From positions 1-64,000 of the forward strand of contig NZ_JAEQNC010000009.1 of assembly GCF_016722925.1 (NCBI RefSeq): a DNA stretch of 64,000 bases, written 5' to 3'. This stretch comes from Phytoamicus setariae (GTDB lineage Bacteria; Pseudomonadota; Alphaproteobacteria; Rhizobiales; Rhizobiaceae). Of this stretch, positions 25,761 through 35,475 are shown piece by piece (the first letter of the stretch is position 1; each line of letters opens with the position of its first letter). A model generated the notes under the pieces. The model made no database searches. It was not told the DNA's origin and saw only the letters and a list, made by a program, of their open reading frames with translations. A program made the position numbers and the translations under genes.

Positions 25761-26720
25761 ATGCCCATACCCATCCTGAAACTTCTCGCCCAGCGCATCG
25801 CGCTGGGCATCCTCCTGCTGTTCGCAGTGTCCGTGCTGATCTTTGCCGGCACACAGATCCTGCCAGGTGACGTAGCACAATCGATCCTGGGGCAATCGGC
25901 AACGCCGGTGGCGCTTGCCAACCTGCGTGAATCGCTCGGCCTCAACGACCCGGCCTATGTCAGGTATTTCAGGTGGCTCTGGGGCATCCTGCACGGTGAC
26001 CTCGGCACATCGCTGACCAGCCAGTTGGACATCGCCAGCTCGATCAAGGAGCGATTGTGGAATACGTTGTTCCTGGCCTTCTGGGCCGCGGCCGTTTCCA
26101 TTCCGCTTGCCGTGATTCTCGGACTGACCGCCGTGCGCTACCGCAACGGCCCGGTCGACAAACTGATCTCGGGCCTCGCGCTTGCCTCGACCTCGGTGCC
26201 GGAATTCTTCATCGGCTATCTGCTGGTTTATTTCCTCGCGGTAAAATTCCAGATTTTCCCGGGCATTTCGACAGTCTATGACGGCATGCCCTTCCTCGAG
26301 AAGATGAAGGCGATTGCGCTGCCGGCCACAGCGTTGACGCTGGTGGTGCTGGCTCACATGATGCGCATGACGCGTGCCGCGATCCTCAACGTCATGCAAT
26401 CGGCCTATATCGAAACCGCCGAACTCAAGGGCCTGACAGCGTTCGAGGTCATCCGCAAACATGCCCTGCCGAATGCCATCGCGCCGATCATCAATGTCGT
26501 CATGCTCAACCTTGCCTTCCTCGTGGTCGGCGTCGTGGTGGTCGAGGTGATCTTCGTCTATCCCGGCATGGGCCAGTATCTCGTCGACCACGTCGCCAAG
26601 CGCGATGTACCGGTGGTCCAGGCTGTCGGGCTGATCTTCGCGGCGGTCTACATTCTCCTAAACATGGTGGCAGACGTGGCAGCGATCCTTGCCAATCCTC
26701 GCCTCAGGCATCCGAAGTGA
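25761..26720 (+). CDS. Peptide-type ABC permease (DppB-like), system 1
   Basis: A 319-residue membrane protein of the DppB/OppB type. An N-terminal helix is followed by a periplasmic segment with AGTQILPGD and SLGLNDPAYVRYFRW, then five or six helices, and an EAA loop near ETAELKGLTAFEVIRKHALPNA that contacts the ATPase. It begins 16 bases after the binding-protein stop and pairs with the next permease to form the channel. Confidence 0.9.
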   Translation: MPIPILKLLAQRIALGILLLFAVSVLIFAGTQILPGDVAQSILGQSATPVALANLRESLGLNDPAYVRYFRWLWGILHGDLGTSLTSQLDIASSIKERLWNTLFLAFWAAAVSIPLAVILGLTAVRYRNGPVDKLISGLALASTSVPEFFIGYLLVYFLAVKFQIFPGISTVYDGMPFLEKMKAIALPATALTLVVLAHMMRMTRAAILNVMQSAYIETAELKGLTAFEVIRKHALPNAIAPIINVVMLNLAFLVVGVVVVEVIFVYPGMGQYLVDHVAKRDVPVVQAVGLIFAAVYILLNMVADVAAILANPRLRHPK

Positions 26721-26729
26721 GGGCGCATC

Positions 26730-27560
26730 ATGCTTGATATCAAACGCATTCCGCCCGGCGCGGCCATCGGGCTTGTCGTCACCCTTCTCTTCCTGCTGGT
26801 GGCGATTTTCGCGCAACTCATTGCCCCCTATGGCCTCGGCGAGATTGCCGGCGGCGTGTGGGAGCCGATGTCGGCGAAATTTCCCCTCGGCACAGACAAT
26901 CTCGGCCGCGATCTGCTGTCGCGGATGATCTACGGCGCCCAGACGACGATTTTCATCGCCGTGCTGGCGACGCTGCTTTCCTTCTCGATGGGAGCGATTC
27001 TCGGCTTTGCAGCCGCGGTCGTCGGCGGCTGGTTCGATATGGTCATGTCGCGTTTCGTCGATCTCCTGATGGCGATCCCGACGCTGATCTTCGGACTGGT
27101 CGTCCTATCGGTTCTGCCTTCGACCCTGGCCACGCTGATCCTGGTCATGGGCGTGCTCGATTCCACTCGCGTCTACCGTTTGTCACGCGCCGTCGCCGTC
27201 GATCTCAACGTCATGGATTTCGTCGAAGCGTCGAAACTGCGCGGCGAAGGCAAGTGGTGGGTGATCTTCGCCGAAATCCTGCCGAACGCGCTTTCGCCAC
27301 TGGTGTCTGAATTCGGCCTGCGCTTCATTTATGCGGTGCTGTTTCTCTCCGCTCTTTCCTTCCTCGGTCTCGGCGTGCAGCCCCCCGCTGCCGATTGGGG
27401 CGGCATGGTCAAGGAAAACAAGGACGGCATCGTCTTCGGCATCCCCGCAGCCCTGATCCCGGCCGGCGCGATCGCAGCACTTGCCATCTCGGTCAACCTG
27501 GTCGCCGACTGGATTCTCAACCGGACCACCGATCTCAAGGGAGGGCGCGGAAATGGCTGA
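26730..27560 (+). CDS. Peptide-type ABC permease (DppC-like), system 1
   Basis: A 276-residue membrane protein of the DppC/OppC type. It has the hallmark periplasmic motif FPLGTDNLGRDLLSRMIYGAQTT after the first helix, then five helices with an EAA loop (VEASKLRGEGKWWVIFAEILPNA). It is the second half of the transmembrane channel. Its 3' end overlaps the ATPase gene start by eight bases. Confidence 0.9.
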   Translation: MLDIKRIPPGAAIGLVVTLLFLLVAIFAQLIAPYGLGEIAGGVWEPMSAKFPLGTDNLGRDLLSRMIYGAQTTIFIAVLATLLSFSMGAILGFAAAVVGGWFDMVMSRFVDLLMAIPTLIFGLVVLSVLPSTLATLILVMGVLDSTRVYRLSRAVAVDLNVMDFVEASKLRGEGKWWVIFAEILPNALSPLVSEFGLRFIYAVLFLSALSFLGLGVQPPAADWGGMVKENKDGIVFGIPAALIPAGAIAALAISVNLVADWILNRTTDLKGGRGNG

Positions 27561-29190
27561 TACCTTGCTCGATATTCGCAACCTCCGGATCGAGGCGACC
27601 GTCTATCCTCCCGGCGAGCAGCCGAAGGATGTCCTGATCGTCGATGACGTGTCGCTGACCCTCGAAAAGGGCAAGGTGCTCGGACTGATCGGCGAGTCCG
27701 GCGCCGGCAAATCGACCATCGGCCTCTCGTCCATGGGGTTCGGCCGCGGTGGCGTCCGCATAACCGGCGGGGAGGTAATCCTCAACGGTCGCGATATCCT
27801 CAAACAGGGCCGCAATGGCATCCGCAAGCTGCGCGGCAAGGAAGTCTGCTACGTCGCGCAATCGGCAGCAGCGGCTTTCAACCCCGCCCAGCGGCTGATG
27901 GACCAGGTGGTGGAAGCCGCGCTCAAGCATGGCGTGGCCAACCGTGCCGAAGCCGAAAAGCGGGCAATTGCCCTGTTCAGAAAACTCAGCCTGCCGGATC
28001 CGGAAAATATCGGCCGGCGCTATCCGCATCAGGTCTCCGGCGGCCAGTTGCAGCGTGTGATGACAGCGATGGCGTTGTGTCCGGAGCCGGACCTCATCGT
28101 CTTCGACGAGCCGACCACGGCGCTCGACGTGACGACGCAGATCGACGTGCTGGCGGCCATCAAGGATGCGATCCGCGACACTGGCGTCGCCGCCCTCTAT
28201 ATCACGCACGACTTGGCTGTCGTGGCACAGGTCGCCGACGACATCATGGTGCTACGCCACGGCAAGATGGTGGAGAAGGGAAGCACCTACCAGATCATCA
28301 AGGAGCCGAAGCAGGCCTATACCCAGGCGCTGGTTTCCGTCCACCATATCGAGCATGAGGAGAAGCAGCCGGGATCCAAGCCGATCCTGTCGGTTAAGAA
28401 CGTCACGGCGTCCTATGGCCGGGGCATCCTGCGCGTCCTCAACAATGTGTCGGTCGATATCCATCCCGGCCAGACGCTGGCCGTCGTCGGCGAATCCGGT
28501 TCAGGCAAATCGACGCTGGCGCGCGCCATCACCGGCCTTCTGCCGCCAAGCGACGGCGAAGTCAGCTTCGACGGCCGCAAGCTGCCGCGCAAGCTTTCCG
28601 ACCGCAGCAAGAATGACCTGCGCGAGTTGCAGATGATCTACCAGATGGCCGATGTGGCGATGAACCCGCGCCACACGGTCGGCACGATCATCGGGCGTCC
28701 GCTGACGTTCTATTTCGGCCTCCGGGGCGCAGAACGCCAGAAGCGGGTCCTCGAACTGCTCGAGGAAATCGAGATGGGAAAGGGCTTCATCGACCGCTAT
28801 CCGGCCGAGTTGTCGGGCGGCCAGAAGCAGCGGGTGTGCATTGCGCGTGCCCTTGCCGCCAAACCCAAGCTGATCATCTGCGACGAAGTGACGAGCGCGC
28901 TTGATCCGCTGGTGGCGAACGGCATTCTCAAGCTCTTGCTCAACCTGCAGAAAGTCGAGCAGGTCGCCTATCTCTTCATCACCCACGATCTGGCAACGGT
29001 GAAGTCCATCGCCGATTCCATCGCGGTGATGCACCGGGGCAATGTCGTCCGATACGGATCGAAGAGCAAGGTCCTGACGCCCCCATACGACGACTACACC
29101 GACCTGCTGCTGTCATCCGTGCCGGAAATGGAGATCGGCTGGCTGGAAAAAGCCATCGCCGGACGGAAGATGGCAAGCGCCGGGAATTAG
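27553..29190 (+). CDS. Peptide-type ABC ATP-binding protein, DppD-DppF fusion, system 1
   Basis: A 545-residue protein with two complete nucleotide-binding domains. Domain 1 has Walker A GESGAGKST at 47-55, QVSGGQLQR and LIVFDEPTTALD. Domain 2 has Walker [19 protein letters not shown] and LIICDEVTSALD (Val for Pro, harmless). It powers the importer from the cytoplasm. I chose the ATG at 27553, which overlaps the permease stop; the longer frame from 27481 lies inside the permease gene. Domain 2 ends with the oligopeptide-type C-terminal extension. Confidence 0.9.
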   Translation: MADTLLDIRNLRIEATVYPPGEQPKDVLIVDDVSLTLEKGKVLGLIGESGAGKSTIGLSSMGFGRGGVRITGGEVILNGRDILKQGRNGIRKLRGKEVCYVAQSAAAAFNPAQRLMDQVVEAALKHGVANRAEAEKRAIALFRKLSLPDPENIGRRYPHQVSGGQLQRVMTAMALCPEPDLIVFDEPTTALDVTTQIDVLAAIKDAIRDTGVAALYITHDLAVVAQVADDIMVLRHGKMVEKGSTYQIIKEPKQAYTQALVSVHHIEHEEKQPGSKPILSVKNVTASYGRGILRVLNNVSVDIHPGQTLAVVGESGSGKSTLARAITGLLPPSDGEVSFDGRKLPRKLSDRSKNDLRELQMIYQMADVAMNPRHTVGTIIGRPLTFYFGLRGAERQKRVLELLEEIEMGKGFIDRYPAELSGGQKQRVCIARALAAKPKLIICDEVTSALDPLVANGILKLLLNLQKVEQVAYLFITHDLATVKSIADSIAVMHRGNVVRYGSKSKVLTPPYDDYTDLLLSSVPEMEIGWLEKAIAGRKMASAGN

Positions 29191-29216
29191 CCGTTTGCCT
29201 GCTGATTGTTGCTGCG

Positions 29217-29246
29217 CGCAATGCTCCTCACTCCAGGGGCATTGCG
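29217..29246. other. Inverted repeat between the ATPase and phosphodiesterase genes
   Basis: CGCAATGC and GCATTGCG (eight-base arms, 14-base spacer) lie in the 97-base gap, followed by a T- and A-rich stretch. It could reduce read-through or be a binding site. The arms are perfect. Confidence 0.35.
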
Positions 29247-29287
29247 GCTCCTTCTTATAAATAATCCGATTGCGGAGGAAGTACTTT

Positions 29288-30127
29288 ATGACACTCAAGA
29301 CCAAGCTGCTGCTGATCATCCTCGATGGCGTTCCCTATCGCAACTTTCGCACCTTGATGGGCAATCTGGAGGGGTGGGTCACACATGGCGATGCTCAGGT
29401 GTGGAAAATGCGCTCGGTGCTGCCTTCGACCTCGGCTTGCTGCTATGCTTCGATCCATACCGGCGTGCCGCCACAGGTGCACGGCGTGCTTTCGAATGAG
29501 GGCCGGTTCCGGGTTTCCCAGCCGGATATCTTTTCCGAAGTCAGCAAGGCCGACGGCAAGACCGGTGCAGTGACCCATTCCTATTGGTCCGAATTCTTCA
29601 ACCGCTATCCTTTCGATCTGGTGCGTGACCTCGAATATGACGAGCCCGGCAGCCCGATCACCCATGGCCGGTTCCACACAATGCACGGCTATAACCTGAT
29701 CAACCAGATGACGCCGAGCGACACCGATCTCTTTGCCACGCTGACAATGCTGACCGAGCGCTTCGGCATCGACTACGGCATCCTGCACACCTGCACGCTC
29801 GATTCCATGGGCCATCGCTTCGGCCACGATACGCATGAGATGGACCAGGCGCTGTTCGTCATGGATGCGCAGCTGGCGGCTTTCCTGCCACGCTGGCGCA
29901 AGGCCGGCTACGAGGTGATGGTCTGCGCCGACCACGGCCAATCGCCGCGTGGCCACCATGGCGGCCACGCCGACGAGCAACAGGATTTCGCGCTTTATTA
30001 CTTCGGTGAAGGCAAGGGACCGGCCGAGGACGTGCTCCTCGACCAGTTGCAATTGGCGCCGACCATCCTCAAGCGGCTGGGCGTGGAGATACCGGCGACG
30101 ATGAAGGCTACTGCCTTCCTGGATTGA
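29288..30127 (+). CDS. Alkaline-phosphatase-superfamily phosphodiesterase/nucleotide pyrophosphatase
   Basis: A 279-residue metal-dependent hydrolase of the type I phosphodiesterase group. The first metal Asp is in LLIILDGVPYRNF, the nucleophile Thr/Ser region is PSTSACCYASIHTG, the second metal set is DSMGHRFGHD, and ADHGQSPRGHHGGH gives the remaining Asp/His ligands. No signal peptide is evident, so it acts in the cytoplasm. It cleaves a phosphate ester, phosphodiester or phosphonate; its position after a peptide-type importer suggests that it processes the imported solute (inference). The start has a GGAGGAAG ribosome site. The 3' end overlaps the convergent esterase gene by 20 bases. Confidence 0.82.
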   Translation: MTLKTKLLLIILDGVPYRNFRTLMGNLEGWVTHGDAQVWKMRSVLPSTSACCYASIHTGVPPQVHGVLSNEGRFRVSQPDIFSEVSKADGKTGAVTHSYWSEFFNRYPFDLVRDLEYDEPGSPITHGRFHTMHGYNLINQMTPSDTDLFATLTMLTERFGIDYGILHTCTLDSMGHRFGHDTHEMDQALFVMDAQLAAFLPRWRKAGYEVMVCADHGQSPRGHHGGHADEQQDFALYYFGEGKGPAEDVLLDQLQLAPTILKRLGVEIPATMKATAFLD

Positions 30128-31085
30128 CCTCAGCTGGAAGCGGGTGGCCCCACTCCTTGCTGCCCAGAGTCCTGATGGACTCGACGATACGCGAAAAACT
30201 TTCGCGCGCCCGTGCAACGGAATGCCGGGCGCGGAGGTGGCCGTGCACCAGGCCCGCGTCTTCGTGCCACCACGCCTTTACACCGGCAGCGAGCAGCACG
30301 TCGCGATAGGCTTCGCCGTCTGATGACAGGGGGTCGCATTCCGCGGTAATGACAATCGTGGGTGGCAGGTCGCTGAAATCAGGATCCGACAGCGGCACAT
30401 AGGATATATCGCGGGAATGGTCCTTCCCGCCGGTGCGGATGTCCTTGTAGAAGACCAGATCGCGCATGGTCAGCATCGGCGCTTCCGCATGCGTGACGTA
30501 CGAACCGCGGGTGATATCGCCCCCGAGACCGGGATAGATCAGCATCTGGCCGACCGGCTTGCGTGGGTGGCTGCGGGTGTGATGGGCGACCGCAGCCGAA
30601 AGATTGCCGCCAGCGCTGTCGCCTGCAAGCACGATCGGCAGATCGAAGGTGCCGGCCACCCAGTTGAATGCCGTCATGCAATCGTTGAACGAGGCAGGAT
30701 GCTTGTGCTCCGGGGCAAGCCGATAGTCGACCGAAACGACGTCATAGCCCGTCCGATGACAAATCTCGGCGCAGACATCGTCGTGGCTTTCCAGCCCGCC
30801 AACAACGAAACCGCCACCATGAGAATAGAGCACCACGGCCTGTGGGGCATTTTGCTCGGCGCGATAGTGACGGATCGGAATTTCGTGGCCTTCCGCGGCC
30901 TTGATGAACTTGGTTTCAGCCGTCACGCCATCGGGATAGCCGGTGAAAAACTCCCGGCACATTCTGTTATAGACCTCACGTTGCTGGTCTATCGTGTAAT
31001 CGATCGTATCCGGCGGGTAAAAAGAATTGGTGCGATCGATAAACGCCCAGGTTTCGTCATCGATCAACGTCCGATAGTCAGTCAT
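30108..31085 (-). CDS. Alpha/beta hydrolase, hormone-sensitive-lipase-type esterase
   Basis: This 325-residue esterase has the HSL-family oxyanion motif HGGGFVVGG, the nucleophile GDSAGGN, and the acid/His end region ECDPLSSDGEAYRD with HGHLR. It would hydrolyse short acyl esters in the cytoplasm. The start at 31085 (MTDYRTLID) was preferred over a frame six codons longer. It precedes no obvious partner; the 261-base gap upstream (31086-31346) holds only its promoter region as far as I can see. Confidence 0.82.
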   Translation of the reverse strand: MTDYRTLIDDETWAFIDRTNSFYPPDTIDYTIDQQREVYNRMCREFFTGYPDGVTAETKFIKAAEGHEIPIRHYRAEQNAPQAVVLYSHGGGFVVGGLESHDDVCAEICHRTGYDVVSVDYRLAPEHKHPASFNDCMTAFNWVAGTFDLPIVLAGDSAGGNLSAAVAHHTRSHPRKPVGQMLIYPGLGGDITRGSYVTHAEAPMLTMRDLVFYKDIRTGGKDHSRDISYVPLSDPDFSDLPPTIVITAECDPLSSDGEAYRDVLLAAGVKAWWHEDAGLVHGHLRARHSVARARESFSRIVESIRTLGSKEWGHPLPAEVNPGRQ

Positions 31086-31346
31086 GAAAAACGTCCCGTA
31101 CAATTCATTTCCAGAGCATCACGCCTGCTCCTGCAAAGGCTTGCCGACATGGCTGTCGCGCAAGCATAAGATAGAATCGCCCTGCCCGTTCCAGCTTCCT
31201 GTTTGCACCAGTTCCCGTCGCGATAAGAAAAGAAAATCAAGGCTGATACCCACGTGGGCGATTGCTTGCCGCAGCAGATCGCCAGAGCGGCCGAAGCATC
31301 TGGGAAACGAGTGGCAGGTATTTCAGCCGGGCCGAGGTTCCCGCGC

Positions 31347-31865
31347 TTACAAGCCGGGTTTCTTCGTTGCCCGTCTCATCAGTTGTTCTGCGGCCCGGAC
31401 CAGGCAGGTCTTGGCCAACGCGACCCGATCCTCAGTGTAGTAATGCTCTTCATGCAGCATGTTCACAGTGCAGACAAACACGTCATCGATAAAGATCGGC
31501 AGGTTGATGACAGAACCGCACCCCAGCGAGCCGATGAGCTCATAATCCGGAAATACTTTAGCAATGTCGGCCAGCGTGTTGGCAACGAAAGCAACACGCT
31601 GTTCGCTAACGCCTTTGAACCACGCATCGTAATGGATCGGCTTGGTGCCCGACGCCGGATAGCTCCGTGCATCGCTGGAATAGGCGCGACGGGCGACACC
31701 CGCGGCCATGTCGACCGTCATCACGGTAAACAGCTTTGCACCGACCACCTCTTCGGTCAGCGCCTGCAAGGCGGCGAAAGCCTGATCGGCGTGTTCAGCA
31801 CGCCCAAGGGCTGCGTCGAATTCGGCACGGGCGCGCTCAAGATCAGGCATTTCGTTATCTCGCAT
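31347..31865 (-). CDS. GAF-domain protein coupled to ABC system 2
   Basis: A 172-residue protein made almost entirely of one GAF domain (about residues 25-160): LFTVMTVDMAAGVARRAYSS, then the pocket-like segment GSLGCGSVINLPIFID and the Cys in FVCTVNML. There is no output domain. GAF domains bind small ligands or tetrapyrroles. The start codon overlaps the stop of the ATPase gene (TAATG), so it is translated with the importer; it may sense or stabilise the imported solute (inference). Confidence 0.8.
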   Translation of the reverse strand: MRDNEMPDLERARAEFDAALGRAEHADQAFAALQALTEEVVGAKLFTVMTVDMAAGVARRAYSSDARSYPASGTKPIHYDAWFKGVSEQRVAFVANTLADIAKVFPDYELIGSLGCGSVINLPIFIDDVFVCTVNMLHEEHYYTEDRVALAKTCLVRAAEQLMRRATKKPGL

Positions 31866-32608
31866 TACAGATTGATACCGCCAAAGCTGGCAGCATAGAG
31901 TGCGCGTCCATACTCGGACGCGAGATTGCCCGCCTTAAGCTGGGCGACATCGGCGATCTCCTCGATCCGCCCCTTGCGCATCACTGCCAGCCGGTCGCAG
32001 AGGAAGGAAACGACGGGCAGATTGTGCGTCACAAGCACATAGGTGAGCCCGCGCTCTTTTCTCAGCCGCTTCAGCAGGTTGAGCACTTCGGCCTGCACCG
32101 ACACGTCGAGTGCTGAGGTGGGCTCGTCGAGCAGCATCACCTTCGGCTCGAGCATCAGCGCGCGGGCAATCGCCACGCGTTGCCGCTGGCCACCCGACAG
32201 CTGGTGCGGAAACCGGAAGCGGAAGCGCCGGTCGAGACCGACCGCCTCCATAACCGCCTCGACGCGGGCGCCGCGATCGCCGATACCATGAATGATCAAC
32301 GGTTCGGTCAGCGTGGCGTCGATTGTTTTCTTGGGATGCAGCGAGCCATAGGGGTCCTGAAAGACCATCTGGCACTGGCGGGCGATGTCGCGCGAAATCC
32401 GGTGATGGACCGGCTTGCCCAGCATGTTGATGGAACCGGTCCATTCCGTCGCGAGCCCAGCAACTGCCTTCAGCACGGTGGATTTGCCCGAACCGCTTTC
32501 GCCGACCAGCGCAAAACTCTCGCCAGCAGCGACATCGAACGTGATGTCATGGGTGATCCTCGACGGCCCATAGGAAATGTCGAGGTTTTTCAGGCTGAGC
32601 GCGCTCAT
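31865..32608 (-). CDS. Peptide-type ABC ATP-binding protein (DppF-like), system 2
   Basis: A 247-residue single nucleotide-binding domain. Walker [10 protein letters not shown] is near residues 36-44; QLSGGQRQR and [11 protein letters not shown] are complete, and the switch His is in LVTHNLPV. It works with the partner ATPase encoded just upstream, whose stop overlaps this start by four bases (ATGA). It lacks the long C-terminal extension of some family members, which is not unusual. Confidence 0.9.
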   Translation of the reverse strand: MSALSLKNLDISYGPSRITHDITFDVAAGESFALVGESGSGKSTVLKAVAGLATEWTGSINMLGKPVHHRISRDIARQCQMVFQDPYGSLHPKKTIDATLTEPLIIHGIGDRGARVEAVMEAVGLDRRFRFRFPHQLSGGQRQRVAIARALMLEPKVMLLDEPTSALDVSVQAEVLNLLKRLRKERGLTYVLVTHNLPVVSFLCDRLAVMRKGRIEEIADVAQLKAGNLASEYGRALYAASFGGINL

Positions 32609-33441
32609 GTCCGTGCCCCTTGCGTGCGGGCGAGAACCGGAAGCTCATCGCGGGTTTCGTTCATGCGCGGCATGGCGGCCAGCAGGCCGCGCGTATAGGG
32701 ATGCTGCGCTTCGGAGAGTTTCGACGCCTCGCATTCCTCGACGACCTTGCCACCATTCATGACGAGAATGCGGTCGCAATAGCGCGACACCAGTGCCAGG
32801 TCGTGGCTGATCAGGATCAGGCCCATGCCCCGGCGTTTGACGAGATCGTCGATGATGTTGAGCACCTCGGCCTGCACCGAGACGTCGAGTGCCGATGTCG
32901 GCTCGTCGGCGATCAGCAGATCGGGCTCCGGAATCAACATCATGGCGATCATCACCCGCTGGCCCATGCCGCCGGAAATCTCGTGCGGATAGAGCGAATA
33001 GACATGGGCGGGGTTGTTGATCTGCACCGCTTCAAGCATTTCGAAGACGCGGTTGCGGATGTCGCGGCCCGACAGTTTCGTATGGATTCTCAGCGCCTCG
33101 GCGATCTGTTCGCCGATCGTCATCACCGGGTTGAGCGAGAATTTCGGGTCCTGCATCACCATGGAAATGCGCGCGCCACGGATCGCCCGCATCTGCCGCT
33201 CGCTCTGGGCCATGAGGTCGATGCCGTCGAAGGACATACGGCTCGCCGTCACCTTGCCCGGTGCACGCACCATCTTCAGGATGGAGCGGCCGGTCATCGA
33301 TTTGCCCGAACCGCTCTCGCCGACGACGCCGAGCCGCTCGCGGCCGAGCGTGAACGAGATCCCGCCGACGACGTCCACATCGCCCCGGATGCTGGGGAAC
33401 GTGACGCGCAGGTTTTCGACTTCGAGAATGGGGCGGCTCAT
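32605..33441 (-). CDS. Peptide-type ABC ATP-binding protein (DppD-like), system 2
   Basis: A 278-residue nucleotide-binding domain. Walker [10 protein letters not shown], the signature EISGGMGQR (a usual DppD variant) and [12 protein letters not shown] are complete. The start at 33441 ([11 protein letters not shown]) overlaps the permease stop as ATGA. A frame extending to 33597 overlaps the permease gene and was rejected. Confidence 0.9.
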   Translation of the reverse strand: MSRPILEVENLRVTFPSIRGDVDVVGGISFTLGRERLGVVGESGSGKSMTGRSILKMVRAPGKVTASRMSFDGIDLMAQSERQMRAIRGARISMVMQDPKFSLNPVMTIGEQIAEALRIHTKLSGRDIRNRVFEMLEAVQINNPAHVYSLYPHEISGGMGQRVMIAMMLIPEPDLLIADEPTSALDVSVQAEVLNIIDDLVKRRGMGLILISHDLALVSRYCDRILVMNGGKVVEECEASKLSEAQHPYTRGLLAAMPRMNETRDELPVLARTQGART

Positions 33442-34343
33442 TTCTTTTCTCCCTGCCTGGGATCGAGCACATCGCGCAGGCCGTCGCCGAGGAAGCAGAA
33501 GCCGAGGCTGACAACGATGATCGCAATGCCGGGCATGGTCGCCACCCACCATTGATCGAAGATAAAGGTGCGGCCGCGCGAAATCATCGCGCCCCATTCC
33601 GGCAGCGGCGGCTGTGCACCAAGGCCGAGAAAGCCGAGACCGGCCGCCGTCAGGATGATGCCGGCCATGTCGAGCGTGACACGGATGATCATCGAAGACG
33701 TGCAGAGCGGCAGGATATGGCGAAGCACGACACGGATGGCCGAAGCCCCCTGCAACTGGATCGCGGCGATGAATTCCGAATTGCGAAAGGTCAGCGTCTC
33801 GGCGCGCGCGATGCGGGCATAGGCCGGCCAGGTAGTAATCGCGATGGCGATGATGGCGTTTTCGATGCCCGGGCCAAGCGCCGCTACGAAAGCAAGCGCC
33901 AGGATCAGCTTGGGCATGGACAGGAAGATATCGGTGATTCCCATAAGGATCCGATCTACCCAGCCGCCGGCATATCCGGAGACGGCGCCGATCACCAGAC
34001 CGAGTGGCGCGGCGATGACAGCGACGAGGAGCACGATCGTCAGCGTGATGCGCGAACCATAAACAATGCGCGAGAAGATATCGCGGCCGAGCTCATCTGT
34101 GCCCATCCAGTGCGTCGAACCCGGTGCCGCGAGCCGGTTTGCCAGGTCCTGGCCGTCAGACGCATAGGGCGCGATCCACGGTGCAAACAGGCCGGTCACG
34201 ATCAGCACTACGATGATCACCGCGCCGACCACCGCAAGCGGATTGCGGGCCAGTGCCAGCAGGGTCCTGTACAGCCGACCGACATCGGCCTGCAGCCGGG
34301 AGTTTGGAAATTCGTCAAGCAACCATTCGCGTGTCGCAGACAT
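33438..34343 (-). CDS. Peptide-type ABC permease (DppC-like), system 2
   Basis: A 301-residue DppC/OppC-type membrane protein. It has about 35 cytoplasmic residues, a first helix, then the hallmark HWMGTDELGRDIFSRIVYGSRIT, and five more helices with an EAA loop (AIQLQGASAIRVVLRHILP). The start at 34343 overlaps the stop of the DppB-like gene (TGATG). It lines the channel with that protein. Confidence 0.9.
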   Translation of the reverse strand: MSATREWLLDEFPNSRLQADVGRLYRTLLALARNPLAVVGAVIIVVLIVTGLFAPWIAPYASDGQDLANRLAAPGSTHWMGTDELGRDIFSRIVYGSRITLTIVLLVAVIAAPLGLVIGAVSGYAGGWVDRILMGITDIFLSMPKLILALAFVAALGPGIENAIIAIAITTWPAYARIARAETLTFRNSEFIAAIQLQGASAIRVVLRHILPLCTSSMIIRVTLDMAGIILTAAGLGFLGLGAQPPLPEWGAMISRGRTFIFDQWWVATMPGIAIIVVSLGFCFLGDGLRDVLDPRQGEKK

Positions 34344-35428
34344 CAGCGTGCCCTCGGGTCGAGGACGCGGTAAAGGACGTCCGACAGTTTGTTGATGAAG
34401 ATGAAAACGGCACCGATGACGAGCGTCGATCCCAGCACCGCGTTCATATCGGCGTTGAGCAGGGCGGATGTCAGATAGTTGCCGATTCCTGGCCATGAAA
34501 ACACGGTTTCGATCATGACGGAGCCTTCCAGCAACCCCGCATAGGAAAGCGCGATCACGGTAATCAGCGGCACCCGGATCGGCCGGAACGCGTGGCGCCA
34601 CAGCACAAGCCATTCAGGCACGCCCTTGACGCGCGCGGTGGTGATATATTCCTGCCCAAGCTGGTCCAGCATGAAGGAGCGGGTCATGCGGGCAATGTAG
34701 GCGAGGCTGTAGAAGCCGAGCACGAAAGCCGGCAGCATGATGTGGCTGATGGCATTGAAAAACACGTCAGTGTCGCCGGCAATCAGGCTGTCGATGAGCA
34801 GCAACCCCGTGACGGGCGGCACGAGTCCGTCATAGAAGATATCAATGCGGCCCGGCCCACCGACCAGTTTCAGCTTTGCATAGAACAGCGCAAGCCCGAC
34901 CAGACCCAGCCAGAAGGCCGGCACGGAATAGCCGAGAAGACCGAGCACGCGGATGACCTGGTCGGTCCACGACCCCTGCCGGCTGGCCGCGATCACGCCC
35001 ATCGGCACACCGATCACCACACCGATGATGATCCCGAGGGTTGCCATTTCAAGCGTCGCGGGGAAGACCCGGGCAAGATCCTCGATCACCGGGTTCTTGG
35101 TGGAAACCGAAGTTCCGAAATCGCCGTGCAGGATGTTCCAGACATAATTGGCGAATTGCACGATCCAGGGTTTGTCGAGACCGAGCGCCAGACGCGCTTT
35201 CTCGTAAACCGCTGGCGGGGCGCGGTCGCCGACCACGGCAAGAACCGGATCGATTGGCACGACCCGGCCGATGAAGAAGGTGATTGCCAGCAGGCCCAGA
35301 AACGTCAAGGCCACTGTCAGGACGAAACCGAGAAAACCACGGAGGAATGGCCAGTATTCAGCCGAAGTCCGGCTGTTGCGCGGGTCGCCCATGGCGTTAC
35401 CCGGCGGTATTGCATCAACTGTGCTCAC
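34343..35428 (-). CDS. Peptide-type ABC permease (DppB-like), system 2
   Basis: A 361-residue DppB-type membrane protein, longer than average because of about 35 extra N-terminal residues. The periplasmic segment RVVPIDPVLAVVGDRAP and the EAA region TARVKGVPEWLVLWRHAFRP are present. The start is GTG with a GGGGA ribosome site. It is the first gene of a five-gene minus-strand operon, divergent from an XRE-cupin regulator and separated from it by a palindromic region. Confidence 0.88.
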   Translation of the reverse strand: MSTVDAIPPGNAMGDPRNSRTSAEYWPFLRGFLGFVLTVALTFLGLLAITFFIGRVVPIDPVLAVVGDRAPPAVYEKARLALGLDKPWIVQFANYVWNILHGDFGTSVSTKNPVIEDLARVFPATLEMATLGIIIGVVIGVPMGVIAASRQGSWTDQVIRVLGLLGYSVPAFWLGLVGLALFYAKLKLVGGPGRIDIFYDGLVPPVTGLLLIDSLIAGDTDVFFNAISHIMLPAFVLGFYSLAYIARMTRSFMLDQLGQEYITTARVKGVPEWLVLWRHAFRPIRVPLITVIALSYAGLLEGSVMIETVFSWPGIGNYLTSALLNADMNAVLGSTLVIGAVFIFINKLSDVLYRVLDPRAR

Positions 35429-35475
35429 AAATTTTTCCCCATGTATCGGCGTGATTAGCCGGCCGACATTCCCTA

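Noticed and set aside
29255-30217. 320-codon minus-strand frame opposite the phosphodiesterase gene
   Set aside because: The plus strand encodes a protein with all metal-binding motifs; the antisense frame has none.
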